DNA from: Longispora albida DSM 44784
GTDB lineage: Bacteria > Actinomycetota > Actinomycetes > Mycobacteriales > Micromonosporaceae
Assembly (NCBI RefSeq): GCF_000379825.1
Contig: NZ_KB903837.1
Location: 279,193 to 343,192 of the forward strand
Reading direction: 5' to 3'
Length of the DNA: 64,000 nucleotides
Shown: one piece after another, positions 49,899 to 59,600 of the stretch
Layout of the letters: each line of letters begins with the position of its first letter
Numbering within the stretch: the stretch's first letter is position 1
Position numbers and translations under genes: made by a program
Notes under the pieces: model-generated
The model's database searches: none
Told to the model about the DNA's origin: nothing
Seen by the model: only the letters and a program-made list of their open reading frames with translations

Positions 49899-49938
49899 CG
49901 TGTGACCCGGCCCTCCCTGAATGGGGCCGGGTCACACG
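49899..49938 (+). terminator. Terminator after the ATP-grasp gene
   Basis: Fifteen-base arms (49899-49913 and 49924-49938) enclose a ten-base loop. It divides the six-gene hydrazine operon from the MFS gene, so the exporter probably has its own promoter within the 30 bases between or by read-through. Confidence 0.75.
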
Positions 49939-49967
49939 TGTATCCACAATGGCCGATACCGTGGCCC

Positions 49968-51194
49968 ATGTTCATCAACGGGGAGTTCCGCCGGCTGTGG
50001 GCGGGGCAAGCGGTGTCGACGCTGGGCGACACGGTGTTCACGACGAGCCTGCTGCTGTGGGTGGGCACCGTGCTCCTGAAGGGCAGCCAGGCCGCTCCGG
50101 CGGTCAGCAGCGCGTTTCTCGCGCTCGTCGCGCTGACCGTGGTCGTGGCGGCTCCGGTCGCGGGGGTGCTCGTCGACCGGTGGGACAAACGCCAGGTGAT
50201 GCTCCGCGCGGACCTCGCACGGTTCCTGCTGGTCGGTACGCTGGCGGTCGTCGCCCTGCTTCCCCGGATGCCGATCGCGCTCACCCTTTCCCTGACCGGG
50301 ATCCTGCTCGTGGCGGCCACTGTGGCCGGTCAGCTCTTCGGTCCGGCGCGGCTGGTCCTGATCGGTGACATCGTCCCGGCCGAGCTGCGCGGGCGCGCCG
50401 CCAGCTACAGCCAGGCGAGCGCGGCCGTCGCCACCATCCTCGGCCCGGCCGTCGCCGTCCCGCTGCTGGTGTTCGCCGGGGCTGGATGGGCGTTCGCGGT
50501 CAACGCGGTGTCGTTCCTCGTGTCGTACACGATGATCTGGTTTGTCAGGGTGGACAGCCCCGGCCGTGAGCGGGACCGGCTCCGCAAGGAGATCCTGGTC
50601 GGGCTGAGGTTTGTCGCCGGGCACCGGGTGCTGCGCTCGATCCTGGTCACGGGCATGGTCGTGATGCTGGGCGCCGGCTGCCTCACCGCGCTCGACGTCT
50701 ACTTCGTGAGCGAGAACCTGCGGGCCGGCGCTGGCTGGTTCGGCGCGATCAGTGCCGTGCTCGGAGCGGGCATGCTGGCGGGCTCGCTGAGCGCCGGTTT
50801 CCTCGGCGACCGTTTCGGTCACGCGAAGGTGCAGGCCTGCGGGCTGATCGCGGCCGGGACAATCTTTTTCGTGTACTCGCGGATGAGCGAACCCTGGCCA
50901 GCGATCGTCCTCATCGGACTGTTCGGCGTGGCGGCCGGCGCACTGGAGACGGTCTTCACGCCGCTGCTCCTCGAACACACCCCGCGCGAGTACCAGGGCC
51001 GCGTCTTCTCCGTCTTCACCCCTGCCTACCGGCTGTCGTCGATGCTCTCGGTCGCCCTGGCCGGCGCGGTCGCCGGAGCCATCCCGATCGGCGCACGGTA
51101 CGCGGGCTTCGGCCGGATCGACGCCATCTTCGCGGTGACGGCACTGCTGCTCGTGGTCGCGGGCGTCTACGCGGCGATCGTGGCGCGAGACTGA
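49968..51194 (+). CDS. MFS exporter of the hydrazine cluster
   Basis: This 408-residue membrane protein has about 12 helices. It starts 'FINGEFRRLWAGQAVSTLGD', typical of the MFS_3/enterobactin-exporter-like group, and has 'VDRWDKRQVMLRAD' (helix 2-3 loop). ATG 49968 is chosen by family start. Location between the ATP-grasp and the other ligases suggests export of the final metabolite and self-protection. The substrate is inferred from position only. Confidence 0.85.
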   Translation: MFINGEFRRLWAGQAVSTLGDTVFTTSLLLWVGTVLLKGSQAAPAVSSAFLALVALTVVVAAPVAGVLVDRWDKRQVMLRADLARFLLVGTLAVVALLPRMPIALTLSLTGILLVAATVAGQLFGPARLVLIGDIVPAELRGRAASYSQASAAVATILGPAVAVPLLVFAGAGWAFAVNAVSFLVSYTMIWFVRVDSPGRERDRLRKEILVGLRFVAGHRVLRSILVTGMVVMLGAGCLTALDVYFVSENLRAGAGWFGAISAVLGAGMLAGSLSAGFLGDRFGHAKVQACGLIAAGTIFFVYSRMSEPWPAIVLIGLFGVAAGALETVFTPLLLEHTPREYQGRVFSVFTPAYRLSSMLSVALAGAVAGAIPIGARYAGFGRIDAIFAVTALLLVVAGVYAAIVARD

Positions 51195-51195
51195 G

Positions 51196-51855
51196 TCACA
51201 TGTGGGCGTGCGGTGGGAACGCCGGAGGCTGCGGCTGCGGCGGGCGGTTCGAGCGCTGTACGAGCAGGATGATGCCGCTCACCAGCGAAGCGAGGACGGC
51301 CAGCAGCGCGGGGACCGCAGCCAGCAGGAACGGAACCCGCCAGGTGGTAACCGACCCGAGTACAAGCCACGACACGGGCCCGGCGACGAGCGACAGCAGG
51401 ATCACGCAGCCAGCTGTCAGTCCCGCCACCATGCGACCGGGGCCCGTCTTCGCGACCAGAGCGGCCGTGACGCCCCAGGCCAGGCCGGCGGCGAAGCCCG
51501 TCACGCCCCGGCCGATCAGCAGCACCGTGCTGTCCGAGGCCAGGGAGGTCAGCAGGCAGCCTGGTACGAGGAGTGCAGCGGCGGGCATCGCGACAGCGGT
51601 CGGCCACCTCGACCCGGCCAGGGCGCCGATCACGGCCGCGAGCACCGCGGGGACCAGGTACACGGCGAAGTTCCAGATGACCGACGTGTTCGGCAGGGCG
51701 AGGTCCCGGCTGATGGCCGTCCAGCCCTCCCCGATCGTGACCGTGAGCAGGAACGCGCCCACCGCTGCGGCGATGACCGGCCCGATCAGCAGCCAGCCCG
51801 GCCGCGGCACGGGCTGGGGAGCGTGTTGGGCCGTACCGGGAAAGGGCTGGTTCAT
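51196..51855 (-). CDS. Short membrane protein, half-length MFS-like
   Basis: This 219-residue protein has a Pro-rich N-terminus and about six hydrophobic helices, for example 'GWLLIGPVIAAAVGAFLLTV' and 'LLIGRGVTGFAAGLAWGVTA'. The last resembles an MFS helix-4 segment. It ends with a Pro/Gln/His-rich tail. It is half the normal length for an MFS protein, so it may be a remnant or a free half-transporter. ATG 51867 is also in frame. It is convergent with the exporter and separated by one base. Confidence 0.65.
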   Translation of the reverse strand: MNQPFPGTAQHAPQPVPRPGWLLIGPVIAAAVGAFLLTVTIGEGWTAISRDLALPNTSVIWNFAVYLVPAVLAAVIGALAGSRWPTAVAMPAAALLVPGCLLTSLASDSTVLLIGRGVTGFAAGLAWGVTAALVAKTGPGRMVAGLTAGCVILLSLVAGPVSWLVLGSVTTWRVPFLLAAVPALLAVLASLVSGIILLVQRSNRPPQPQPPAFPPHAHM

Positions 51856-51914
51856 CCCAGGGAGCATAGGGGTACCACGCCAGCAGGCTGAGGCAGGACG
51901 GGAGAATGTCCAGC

Positions 51915-52244
51915 ATGGACGACCGGACCCGCGAGATGCTCGACGCCGAGGTGGGCAGGCAGCTGGCAGCTCACGGCCAGGTACAGCCGCCGTGGCGCGC
52001 CTACCCGGACTACGAGCGGTACAGCATCGGCTGGCGGATGGGCAACGGCGAGTGGCACATGATGACCTGGGGTCACTGGTGGCAGGCAGCCTTCCCCGGC
52101 GAACCGGAACGGCTGGCCTTCTTCCGCGCCGAGCCCCCGCCCGCCGAGTGGCTGGACTGGGCCGCGTACCAGATCTGGCCAGACCTGGGCTTCGGCGAAG
52201 CCGGCATCACCCGCCTGGCCGACCACGGCATCGGCCCGGCCTAG
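51915..52244 (+). CDS. Small Trp-rich hypothetical protein
   Basis: This is a 109-residue protein of no family I recognise. It contains 'YPDYERYSIGWRMGNGEWHM' and 'EWLDWAAYQIWPDLGFGEAG'. The ATG at 51915 lies nine bases after a GGAGA site; an ATG at 51906 directly abuts that site and is less likely. It lies on the plus strand between two minus-strand genes of the cluster and may or may not belong to it. Confidence 0.6.
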   Translation: MDDRTREMLDAEVGRQLAAHGQVQPPWRAYPDYERYSIGWRMGNGEWHMMTWGHWWQAAFPGEPERLAFFRAEPPPAEWLDWAAYQIWPDLGFGEAGITRLADHGIGPA

Positions 52245-52373
52245 CCGGGTTTGTGGCCAGCTGGCTGGGCGGCAGCGTGTGCCTATAGTGGACCGATGTT
52301 CGTCCGGATGCTGGGGTCGTGGCGTGCGGGGAACGGCATGGTTCATCCCGGCGAGGATCCGGGGCGCCGTGCC

Positions 52374-52422
52374 AGCGGAGCCGAGAGGCCAGCCAGTGGA
52401 TGGCCGGCCTCTCGGCTCCGCT
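52374..52422 (-). terminator. Terminator directly after the cp-ATP-grasp stop
   Basis: Perfect 17-base arms (52374-52390 and 52406-52422) enclose a 15-base loop. The upper arm ends on the first base of the ligase stop codon, so the hairpin starts within the gene end. It terminates the minus-strand ligase transcript. Confidence 0.75.
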
Positions 52423-53810
52423 CAGCCCAGTTCGTGCATCGTGCCGCCGAACAGTGCGCCCTGTGCCGCGCTGAGCCTGCCGACTACGCCCACGTTGGCC
52501 TGCACGGGCGCGCACCGGATGGCCAGGCCGCCGTACCCGTTGGCTCCCCAGCCGTTGGGCGCGACCGAGAAGATACCCCAGTTGAAGATGTACTCGATGA
52601 GCTCGCCGTCCGGGCCGGGCATCGCGTGGTGCAGCGGCCGGACCCGGTGCTGGAGGATCGAGCCGCCGTCCATCGAGGACGCCACAGCCTCGCGCCATTC
52701 GGCGTCGGTCCGCTCCCAGCCCAGCACGACCCCGGCGCCGCCGTGCAGGAGGGTGGGCTTGAGGGCGAGCTCCTCACGGTTGGCCAGCGCGTACTCGAGC
52801 AGGTCCGCCTTGACGCCCGCAGGCGTGGTGACCTGGCCGGGGTTGGTGATCCGGGTCCACGGCAGGATCCGGTCGAGGCTGGCCCGTTCCTCCGCGGTGA
52901 ACAGTTTCCGGTTGTCCTCGTCGGACAGCAGCGCCAGCGCGGCCTTGGCGGCGAACGCCTCGCAGCCGATCGGTGCGAAGATCTTCACCTCGCCGCGCTC
53001 GGCCGCCGCGATCAGCGGCTCCATCAGGGCCGGGCCCTCAGGCTCGTTGACGTGCTGGAGCATGAAGATCCGGTAGATGACGTCCAGCGGGCGGCCGTGC
53101 AGCCAGACCCGGCCGTCGTGGTACTCCAGCTCGCCCAGGTGACCGGCCAGCGACTCCACGCCGAGCGTGGCGGTGTGGTGCTCTGCGGACTCCCGGATGG
53201 CCTGCTGCTGCACGCCGGTGAACTCGCCCGGCCAGTCGACCAGGCCAATCACGGGCCGTCCGGCGCGCGGCGTGCCGGTCTCCGCGAGCATGGTGGTGAT
53301 CTGCTCGGCGATCGTGTCGACGTGGCCGAGGTTGTTCGCGGCTGCGAACTCCGCGAGCAGCGGGTGCCTGAGCGCGCCGTCGACCTGGAGGCCCTGTTCC
53401 AGGCAGCCGATCTGGGTACCGACGTTGTATTCGAGGATCTTGAATCCGCTCGCGTCGGCGTAGAAGTCGGCCCGGCTGAACTTCGTCAGCGGCTGGCCGG
53501 CCTGGGTGCGGACCGCGAACTCGACCTGCAGCGGGCTGAGCCCGACGGCGCGGGCGAACGCGGCGAAGTCCCCGCCGAACGCCTTGGCTGGCAGGCTCTC
53601 CAGCGCCGCGTGCATGTTGGTCAGGTCGCCGTGCAGCTGGCTCAGTTCAGCGTGGCTGATGAAGGCCGGCATCGGCGCGCACCGGCCGCTGCTGACCGTC
53701 ATCAGCAGCGAGGGATATGCCTCGGCAGGCAGGAGCTCTCCCGCCGTGAGGCCACGCTCCGCTACCGCTGCCAGGTAGCGCTGCGTGAGAGATTGTCCGC
53801 TCATCGTCAT
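52422..53810 (-). CDS. Circularly permuted ATP-grasp ligase (glutathionylspermidine-synthase-like), copy 1
   Basis: This is a 462-residue ligase with the permuted ATP-grasp layout. The N-terminal substrate region has 'FKILEYNVGTQIGCLEQGLQ' (about 121-140). The nucleotide lysine and glycine-rich loop 'LALKPTLLHGGAGVVLGWER' (about 340-360) lies after the first, and 'GSILQHRVRPLHHAMP' and 'NWGIFSVAPNG' follow. It is a close paralogue of the gene at 54079 (long collinear blocks). Such enzymes form amide bonds from a carboxylate and an amine. It probably extends the hydrazino product. Both copies have own promoter gaps. Confidence 0.82.
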   Translation of the reverse strand: MTMSGQSLTQRYLAAVAERGLTAGELLPAEAYPSLLMTVSSGRCAPMPAFISHAELSQLHGDLTNMHAALESLPAKAFGGDFAAFARAVGLSPLQVEFAVRTQAGQPLTKFSRADFYADASGFKILEYNVGTQIGCLEQGLQVDGALRHPLLAEFAAANNLGHVDTIAEQITTMLAETGTPRAGRPVIGLVDWPGEFTGVQQQAIRESAEHHTATLGVESLAGHLGELEYHDGRVWLHGRPLDVIYRIFMLQHVNEPEGPALMEPLIAAAERGEVKIFAPIGCEAFAAKAALALLSDEDNRKLFTAEERASLDRILPWTRITNPGQVTTPAGVKADLLEYALANREELALKPTLLHGGAGVVLGWERTDAEWREAVASSMDGGSILQHRVRPLHHAMPGPDGELIEYIFNWGIFSVAPNGWGANGYGGLAIRCAPVQANVGVVGRLSAAQGALFGGTMHELG

Positions 53811-54022
53811 TCCTTCCCCCGACGGCCGGCCCGGTATGCGACGGGCGCGCTAGCGTCGCGACATTCAGAAAATGTGGAAAGTCAGGTGCGATGACGACGT
53901 TACTGCCCGGCGATTCATTCTTCATATGATCGACATGCGGCGATACAAAACTGTGATTACGGAATCCGATTTGGACAGTCCCCTATGGGCAAAAGGTGCG
54001 GACGGCGCCACGGATAACGAAA
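53811..54022. other. AT-richer promoter gap of cp-ATP-grasp copy 1
   Basis: No gene is supported. Composition falls to about 50% GC around 53860-54000, as in the gap before the cupin gene. The promoter of copy 1 should lie here. A 62-codon plus-strand frame has no ribosome site. Confidence 0.4.
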
Positions 54023-54054
54023 CTGGCCGCCCCGGCGTCTGCCGGGGCGGCCAG
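54023..54054 (-). terminator. Terminator after cp-ATP-grasp copy 2
   Basis: Fourteen-base perfect arms (54023-54036, 54041-54054) enclose a GTCT loop, 25 bases after the stop of the ligase at 54079. It separates the two ligase genes transcriptionally. Confidence 0.78.
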
Positions 54055-54078
54055 CGGTGAAACGAGGCTCCGGTGCGC

Positions 54079-55458
54079 TTACTCCGCCGGGGCGATCTGG
54101 TGCATCGAGGAGCCGAACTTGCACTCCGGCGAGGCATAGACGCTGATCACGGCGATGTTCGCGGACTCGGGAGCCATCCGGCACATGATGCCGCCGAAGT
54201 TGTCCGGGGTGGACGCCACCGAGAACACGCCCCAGTTGTTGACGAACGGGACCAGCTCGCCGTCGGCGTCCGGCAGCTGCTCGAGCAGCGGGCGGACCCG
54301 CTTCTGGAGCACCCACTGGCCGTCCATCGACTCGGCCAGGCGCGCGGCCCAGGTCTCGTCGTCGGTGTCCCAGCCGAGCAGGACGCCCTTGCCGCCGTGC
54401 AGCAGGGTCGGCTTGAGCGCCAGCTCTTCGCGGTTGGCGAGGGCGTACTCGACCAGGTCGGCGGTGCCGCCGCCCGGGACCGTGACGGTGCCGGGACGGG
54501 TGACCCGGGTCCACGGCAGGATCCGGTCCAGGCTCTCCAGGATGTGCGGCTCGAAGACGTGCCGGTTGGCCTCGTCGGACAGCAGGGCCAGCGCGCCCTT
54601 CGTGCCGAACACCTCGCAGCCGATCGGCGTGAAGATCTTGACCTCGCCCCGCTCGGCAGCCTCCAGCAGCGGGACCATGATCTCCTGGGCCTCCGGCAGG
54701 AGCAGGTGCTCCAGCATGAAGATCCGGTAGATGATGTCGATCGGCTTGTCGCCGATCCACACCCGGCCGTCGTGGTACTCCAGCATGCCCAGGTGCGCGG
54801 CCACCGAGTCGATGCCCAGCTCACGGGTGTGCCAGTCGGCCGACAGGTGCAGGGCTTCCTCGATCAGCTCGTACTCGCTCGGCCAGTCGCACAGCGCGAC
54901 GGTCGGCCGGGCGTCGGCGGGCAGGCCGCACTCGACGCGGATGCTGTTGATCTGCTCGTACACCGGGTCGGTGTAGGACAGGTTGTGCTTGGCGGCGAAG
55001 TCGCGGAGCACCTGGTGGGAGGCGAGCTGGGCGCGGGCCAGGACGCCGCTCTCGAGGCCGCCGATGGTGCTGCCCATGTTGTACTCGAGGATCTTGAAGC
55101 CGTCGCCGTCCTGGTACGTGTCGGCCCGGGCGAACTTGGTGGCTGGCACCCCGTCCTGGCTGCGCACGATCCACTCGATCTGCGGGCCGGTCATGCCCAC
55201 CGCGCGGGCGAACGCGGCGAAGTCCCCGCCGAACAGCTTCTCGGGGATGCTGGTCAGCGCGGCGTGCAGGTTCGCCATGTCCTGGGCGAGACGCGTGTAC
55301 TCCGCGTGGTCGAGGAAGACCGGCCGGGAGGCACAGCGGCCCTCGTAGAAGGCCTTGAGGATGTGCGGGACCTGCTCGGTCGGGAGCAGATCGGCGGAGG
55401 TCAGTTTCTGGTCACGGATCTCGTTCAGGTAAAGCTCCGTGAGGGAATTGCGCGTCAT
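54079..55458 (-). CDS. Circularly permuted ATP-grasp ligase (glutathionylspermidine-synthase-like), copy 2
   Basis: This 459-residue paralogue of copy 1 has 'FKILEYNMGSTIGGLESGVL' (substrate region, about 121-140), 'LALKPTLLHGGKGVLLGWDT' (nucleotide loop) and 'GQWVLQKRVRPLLEQLPDAD' then 'NNWGVFSVAST'. All key positions of copy 1 are kept, while the N-terminal third and acceptor loops differ, so the two probably use different partners. The gene has its own promoter gap and terminator. A heterodimer or sequential ligations are both possible. Confidence 0.82.
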   Translation of the reverse strand: MTRNSLTELYLNEIRDQKLTSADLLPTEQVPHILKAFYEGRCASRPVFLDHAEYTRLAQDMANLHAALTSIPEKLFGGDFAAFARAVGMTGPQIEWIVRSQDGVPATKFARADTYQDGDGFKILEYNMGSTIGGLESGVLARAQLASHQVLRDFAAKHNLSYTDPVYEQINSIRVECGLPADARPTVALCDWPSEYELIEEALHLSADWHTRELGIDSVAAHLGMLEYHDGRVWIGDKPIDIIYRIFMLEHLLLPEAQEIMVPLLEAAERGEVKIFTPIGCEVFGTKGALALLSDEANRHVFEPHILESLDRILPWTRVTRPGTVTVPGGGTADLVEYALANREELALKPTLLHGGKGVLLGWDTDDETWAARLAESMDGQWVLQKRVRPLLEQLPDADGELVPFVNNWGVFSVASTPDNFGGIMCRMAPESANIAVISVYASPECKFGSSMHQIAPAE

Positions 55459-55714
55459 AGTGCAGGCGTCCCTTCTAGCCTCGGCCCACTATCGCGGCCG
55501 AGGCTACTGTGGACACACAAGTTTCGCTAGTCCAGCCAGGACAGATGGCAATTGGGTGAGGTAAAGCTCACCGAAAATGTCTGAAGTGGATAAGAACGCC
55601 CTCGAATTTACTTGGCTGGCGGAAGTTATTTCCTGTACCTGCGACTACTGTGCGTTCCCGTCCGCGCGCGCCCGGCCCTCGCTCACCGTGAGCGCCGGGC
55701 GGCTCGGCGACGGC
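55459..55714. other. Promoter gap of cp-ATP-grasp copy 2
   Basis: No gene is supported. The stretch 55540-55640 is AT-richer than its neighbours and carries the ligase promoter on the minus strand. No clear terminator for the ligase side is needed, as the PAC2 gene ends here on the same strand. Confidence 0.35.
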
Positions 55715-56572
55715 TCACGCCTGGGCGTTCGGCCCGCCGCGCCGCCGCAGGTACTTCTCGAACTCCCTGGCGATCTCGTCACCGGACAGCGGCCGCAGTC
55801 CGGCGTCGCCCTCCCGCTGCTCGAGCTGGCGGACGTAGTCGCCGAGCTCGCTGTCCTCCTCGGCGAGCTGGCTGATCCGCCGCTCCCACTCAGCGGCCTC
55901 CTCGGAGAGGTCGGCCAGCGGCACGGGCAGGTCCAGCAGCTCCTCGATGTGGTGGAGGAGGGCCAGGGTGGCCTTGGGGCACGGCGGGTTCGACGCGTAG
56001 TGCGGGACGTGGGCCCAGAAGCTCACCACGTCCAGCTCGGCCCGGGTCGCCGCCTCGTGCAGCACGCCGACGATGCCGGTCGGCCCCTCGTAGCGGGCGC
56101 CGACCAGGCCCAGCCGCTCGGCCTCCGCCGGGTTGGCCGAGGTGCCGGACACCGGCAGCGGCCTGCTGTACGGCACGTCGGCGAGCAGCGCGCCCAGCAG
56201 TACGATCCGCTCGACGCCCAGGCTGTGGCACAGCTCCAGGATCTCGTTCGAGAAGGCCTTCCACCGCATGTTGGGCTCGATGCCCCGGATGAGCACGATG
56301 TCCCGGTCCGCCCCGGGCGGGCTGGCCACCAGGAACTGGGTCGACGGCCAGTCGATCCGCCGGGCCTCGCCGTCGACCAGGGAGATGACCGGCCGGGTGA
56401 CCTGGAAGTCGTAGTAGTCATCAGGATCGATGGTCGCCAGGTGCCGGGCGTCCCACACGGCATCGAGATGCTCGATGGCGGCTGTCGCGGAGTCGGCGGC
56501 GTCGTTCCAGCCTTCAAAAGCCGCGATGGCGATGGGGGAGCGCAGCACGGGCAGCCCGTCGAATTCGGTCAC
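55715..56572 (-). CDS. PAC2-family protein
   Basis: This 285-residue protein of the PAC2 family (proteasome-assembly-chaperone-like) is universal in actinobacteria. 'IAAFEGWNDAADSATAAIEH' (about 15-34), 'VLLGALLADVPYSRPLPVSG' and 'PTGIVGVLHEAATRAELDVV' are family blocks. The C-terminal 70 residues are charged and helical. The likely role is in proteasome or carboxylate-amine ligase complex assembly. It is divergent from metH across 75 bases and is a housekeeping flank of the cluster. Confidence 0.9.
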   Translation of the reverse strand: MTEFDGLPVLRSPIAIAAFEGWNDAADSATAAIEHLDAVWDARHLATIDPDDYYDFQVTRPVISLVDGEARRIDWPSTQFLVASPPGADRDIVLIRGIEPNMRWKAFSNEILELCHSLGVERIVLLGALLADVPYSRPLPVSGTSANPAEAERLGLVGARYEGPTGIVGVLHEAATRAELDVVSFWAHVPHYASNPPCPKATLALLHHIEELLDLPVPLADLSEEAAEWERRISQLAEEDSELGDYVRQLEQREGDAGLRPLSGDEIAREFEKYLRRRGGPNAQA

Positions 56573-56647
56573 CCGGCCAGCCTACGTCGCTGGAGCGCGC
56601 GGTAGGTCACAGCGGTGCCGGGTGAGTTGGCCGACTAGGCTGGGCGG

Positions 56648-59600
56648 GTGACGATTTCGCTGCTTGACGCCTTGTCCCGCCGAGTACTCGTCTGTGACGG
56701 TGCGATGGGGACGATGCTCCAGGCCCACGATCTGCCGCTGGCGGACTTCGAGGGCCAGGAGGGCTGTAACGAGATCCTGAACGTCACCCGCCCGGACATT
56801 GTCAGGACCATCCACGAGGCGTACCTCGCCGCCGGCGCAGACTGCGTCGAGACGAACACGTTCGGGGCCAATCACTCGGCCCTCGGCGAGTACGACATCC
56901 CTCACCGAACCCACGAGCTGGCGCTGGCCGGCGCCCGGCTGGCCCGCGAGGCCGCCGACGCCTGGTCGACGCCCGGCCAGCCGCGCTTCGTGCTCGGCTC
57001 GGTCGGGCCGGGCACCAAGCTCCCGACCCTGGGCCACGCGCCCTACCACGTCCTGCGCGACGCGTACCAAGCCTGTGCGGAAGGGCTGATCAGCGGGGGT
57101 GCCGACGGCATCCTCGTCGAGACCAGCCAGGATCTGCTCCAGGCCAAATCCGCCCTGATCGGTGCGCGCCGGGCAATGACCGCACTCGGCAAGCAGGTCG
57201 CCCTGATCTGCCACGTGACGGTCGAGACCACCGGCACGATGCTGCTGGGTTCCGAGATCGGTGCCGCCCTCACCGCTCTCGAACCGCTCGGCATCGACCT
57301 GATCGGCCTCAACTGCGCCACCGGGCCCGCGGAGATGACAGAGCATCTGCGGTACCTGTCGCAGCACGCCTCCATCCCGCTGTCCGTGATGCCCAACGCC
57401 GGCCTGCCAGAGCTGACCGCCGACGGCGCCAGGTACCCGCTGGGCCCGGCCGAGCTGGCCGAGGCGCTGGGCCGGTTCGTCCGCGAGTACGGCGTGAGCC
57501 TGGTCGGCGGCTGCTGCGGCACCACGCCGGAGCACATCCGCCAGACCGCCGACGCGCTGCGGGACCAGGCCCCGGGCCCCCGGACGGTCACCGAGGAGCA
57601 CGGCGTCGCCTCGCTGTACCACCACGTACCTTTCGTGCAGGATGCCGGGGTGCTGATGGTCGGCGAGCGGACCAACGCGAACGGCTCGAAGGCGTTCCGT
57701 GAGGCCATGCTCGCCGCCGACTGGCAGAAGTGCGTGGAGATCGCCCGGGAGCAGACCCGGTCGGGCTCGCACATGCTCGACCTGTGCGTCGACTACGTGG
57801 GCCGGGACGGCGCCACCGACATGCGGGAGCTGGCCGGCCGGTTCGCCACCGCCTCCACGCTGCCGATCATGCTCGACTCCACCGAGCCGGAGGTCGTCGA
57901 GGCCGGGCTGGAGCAGCTCGGCGGCCGGTGCATCGTCAACTCGGTCAACTTCGAGGACGGTGACGGGCCGGGCAGCCGGTACGCGCGGATGATGCCCATC
58001 GTCAAGGAGCACGGCGCCGCCGTGGTGGCGCTGACCATCGACGAGGAGGGGCAGGCCCGCACGGCCGAGTGGAAGGTCCGGGTCGCCAGCCGGCTCATCG
58101 ACGACCTGACCGGCCGCTGGGGCCTCAAGCTCCAGGACATCATGGTCGACTGCCTGACCTTCCCGGTCTCCACCGGCCAGGAGGAGACGCGCAGGGACGG
58201 CATCGAGACGATCGAGGCCATCCGGCGGATCTCCGCCCTGTACCCGGGGGTGAACTTCACGCTCGGCGTGTCGAACGTGTCGTTCGGCCTGAACGCCGCG
58301 GCCAGGCAGGTCCTTAACTCGGTGTTCCTGCACGAGTGCGCGGAGGCCGGGCTGACCAGCGCGATCGTGCACGCGAGCAAGATCCTGCCGATGTCGAAGA
58401 TCCCGGACGAACTCCGCCAGGTCGCACTCGACCTCGTCTACGACCGGCGTGCCGAGGGCTACGACCCGCTCCAGAGGCTCATCGAGCTGTTCGAGGGCGT
58501 GGACATGGCCTCGGCCCGCGCGAGCCGCGCCGAGGAACTGGCGGCGCTCCCGCTCGGCGAGCGCCTCCAGCGGCGCATCGTCGACGGCGAGCGCAACGGG
58601 CTGGAGGCCGACCTCGACCTGGCCCTCCAGGACCGCCCGGCACTGTCGATCATCAACGACACGCTGCTGGAGGGCATGAAGACGGTCGGAGACCTGTTCG
58701 GCTCCGGCCAGATGCAGCTGCCGTTCGTCCTCCAGTCGGCGGAGGTCATGAAGACCGCCGTCGCCCACCTCGAACCGCACATGGACAAGGCCGACTCCAC
58801 GGACAAGGGCACGATCGTGCTCGCGACCGTGAAGGGTGACGTGCACGACATCGGCAAGAACCTGGTCGACATCATCCTGTCGAACAACGGCTACACGGTC
58901 GTGAACCTCGGCATCAAGCAGCCGATCAACGCGATCCTCGACGCCGCGGCCGAGCACGGGGCCGACGCGATCGGCATGTCCGGCCTGCTGGTGAAGAGCA
59001 CGGTCATCATGAAGGAGAACCTGGCCGAGATGCTCCAGCGCGGCATGGCCTCGCGCTGGCCGGTCATGCTGGGCGGTGCGGCACTGACCCGCTCGTACGT
59101 CGAGGACGACCTGCGGGACATGTTCGAGGGCGGAGAGGTGTACTACGCCCGCGACGCCTTCGAGGGCCTGTCCCTCATGGACCGGGTCATGACGGCCCGC
59201 CGGGGCGGAGCGGCGGTGCTCACCCCGGAGCAGGTCGAACGGGCCGCCGAGCGCAAGGCCCGCCGGGCCCGCCACCAGGCGATCGTCCGCGAGGACGGGC
59301 CGGCACTGGACGACACGACCCGCTCGGACGTCGCGGTGCCCTCGGAGGTACTGACCCCGCCGTTCTACGGCTCGCGCGTCGTCAAGGGCATCCCGCTGGG
59401 CGACTACGCGGCGCTGCTCGACGAGCGGGCCACCTTCCTCGGCCAGTGGGGCCTGCGCGGCTCACGCGGCGGGCAGGGGCCGTCCTACGAGGAACTGGTG
59501 GAGACGGAAGGCCGGCCGCGCCTGCGGTACTGGCTCGACCGGCTCAGCACCGACCAGGTCCTCGAGGCGGCGGTCGTCTACGGCTACTACCCGGCGTACT

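Noticed and set aside
56573..56647. Cobalamin riboswitch upstream of metH
   Set aside because: The 75-base divergent gap is too short and lacks the B12 box; metH is the B12 user, not repressed as metE would be.
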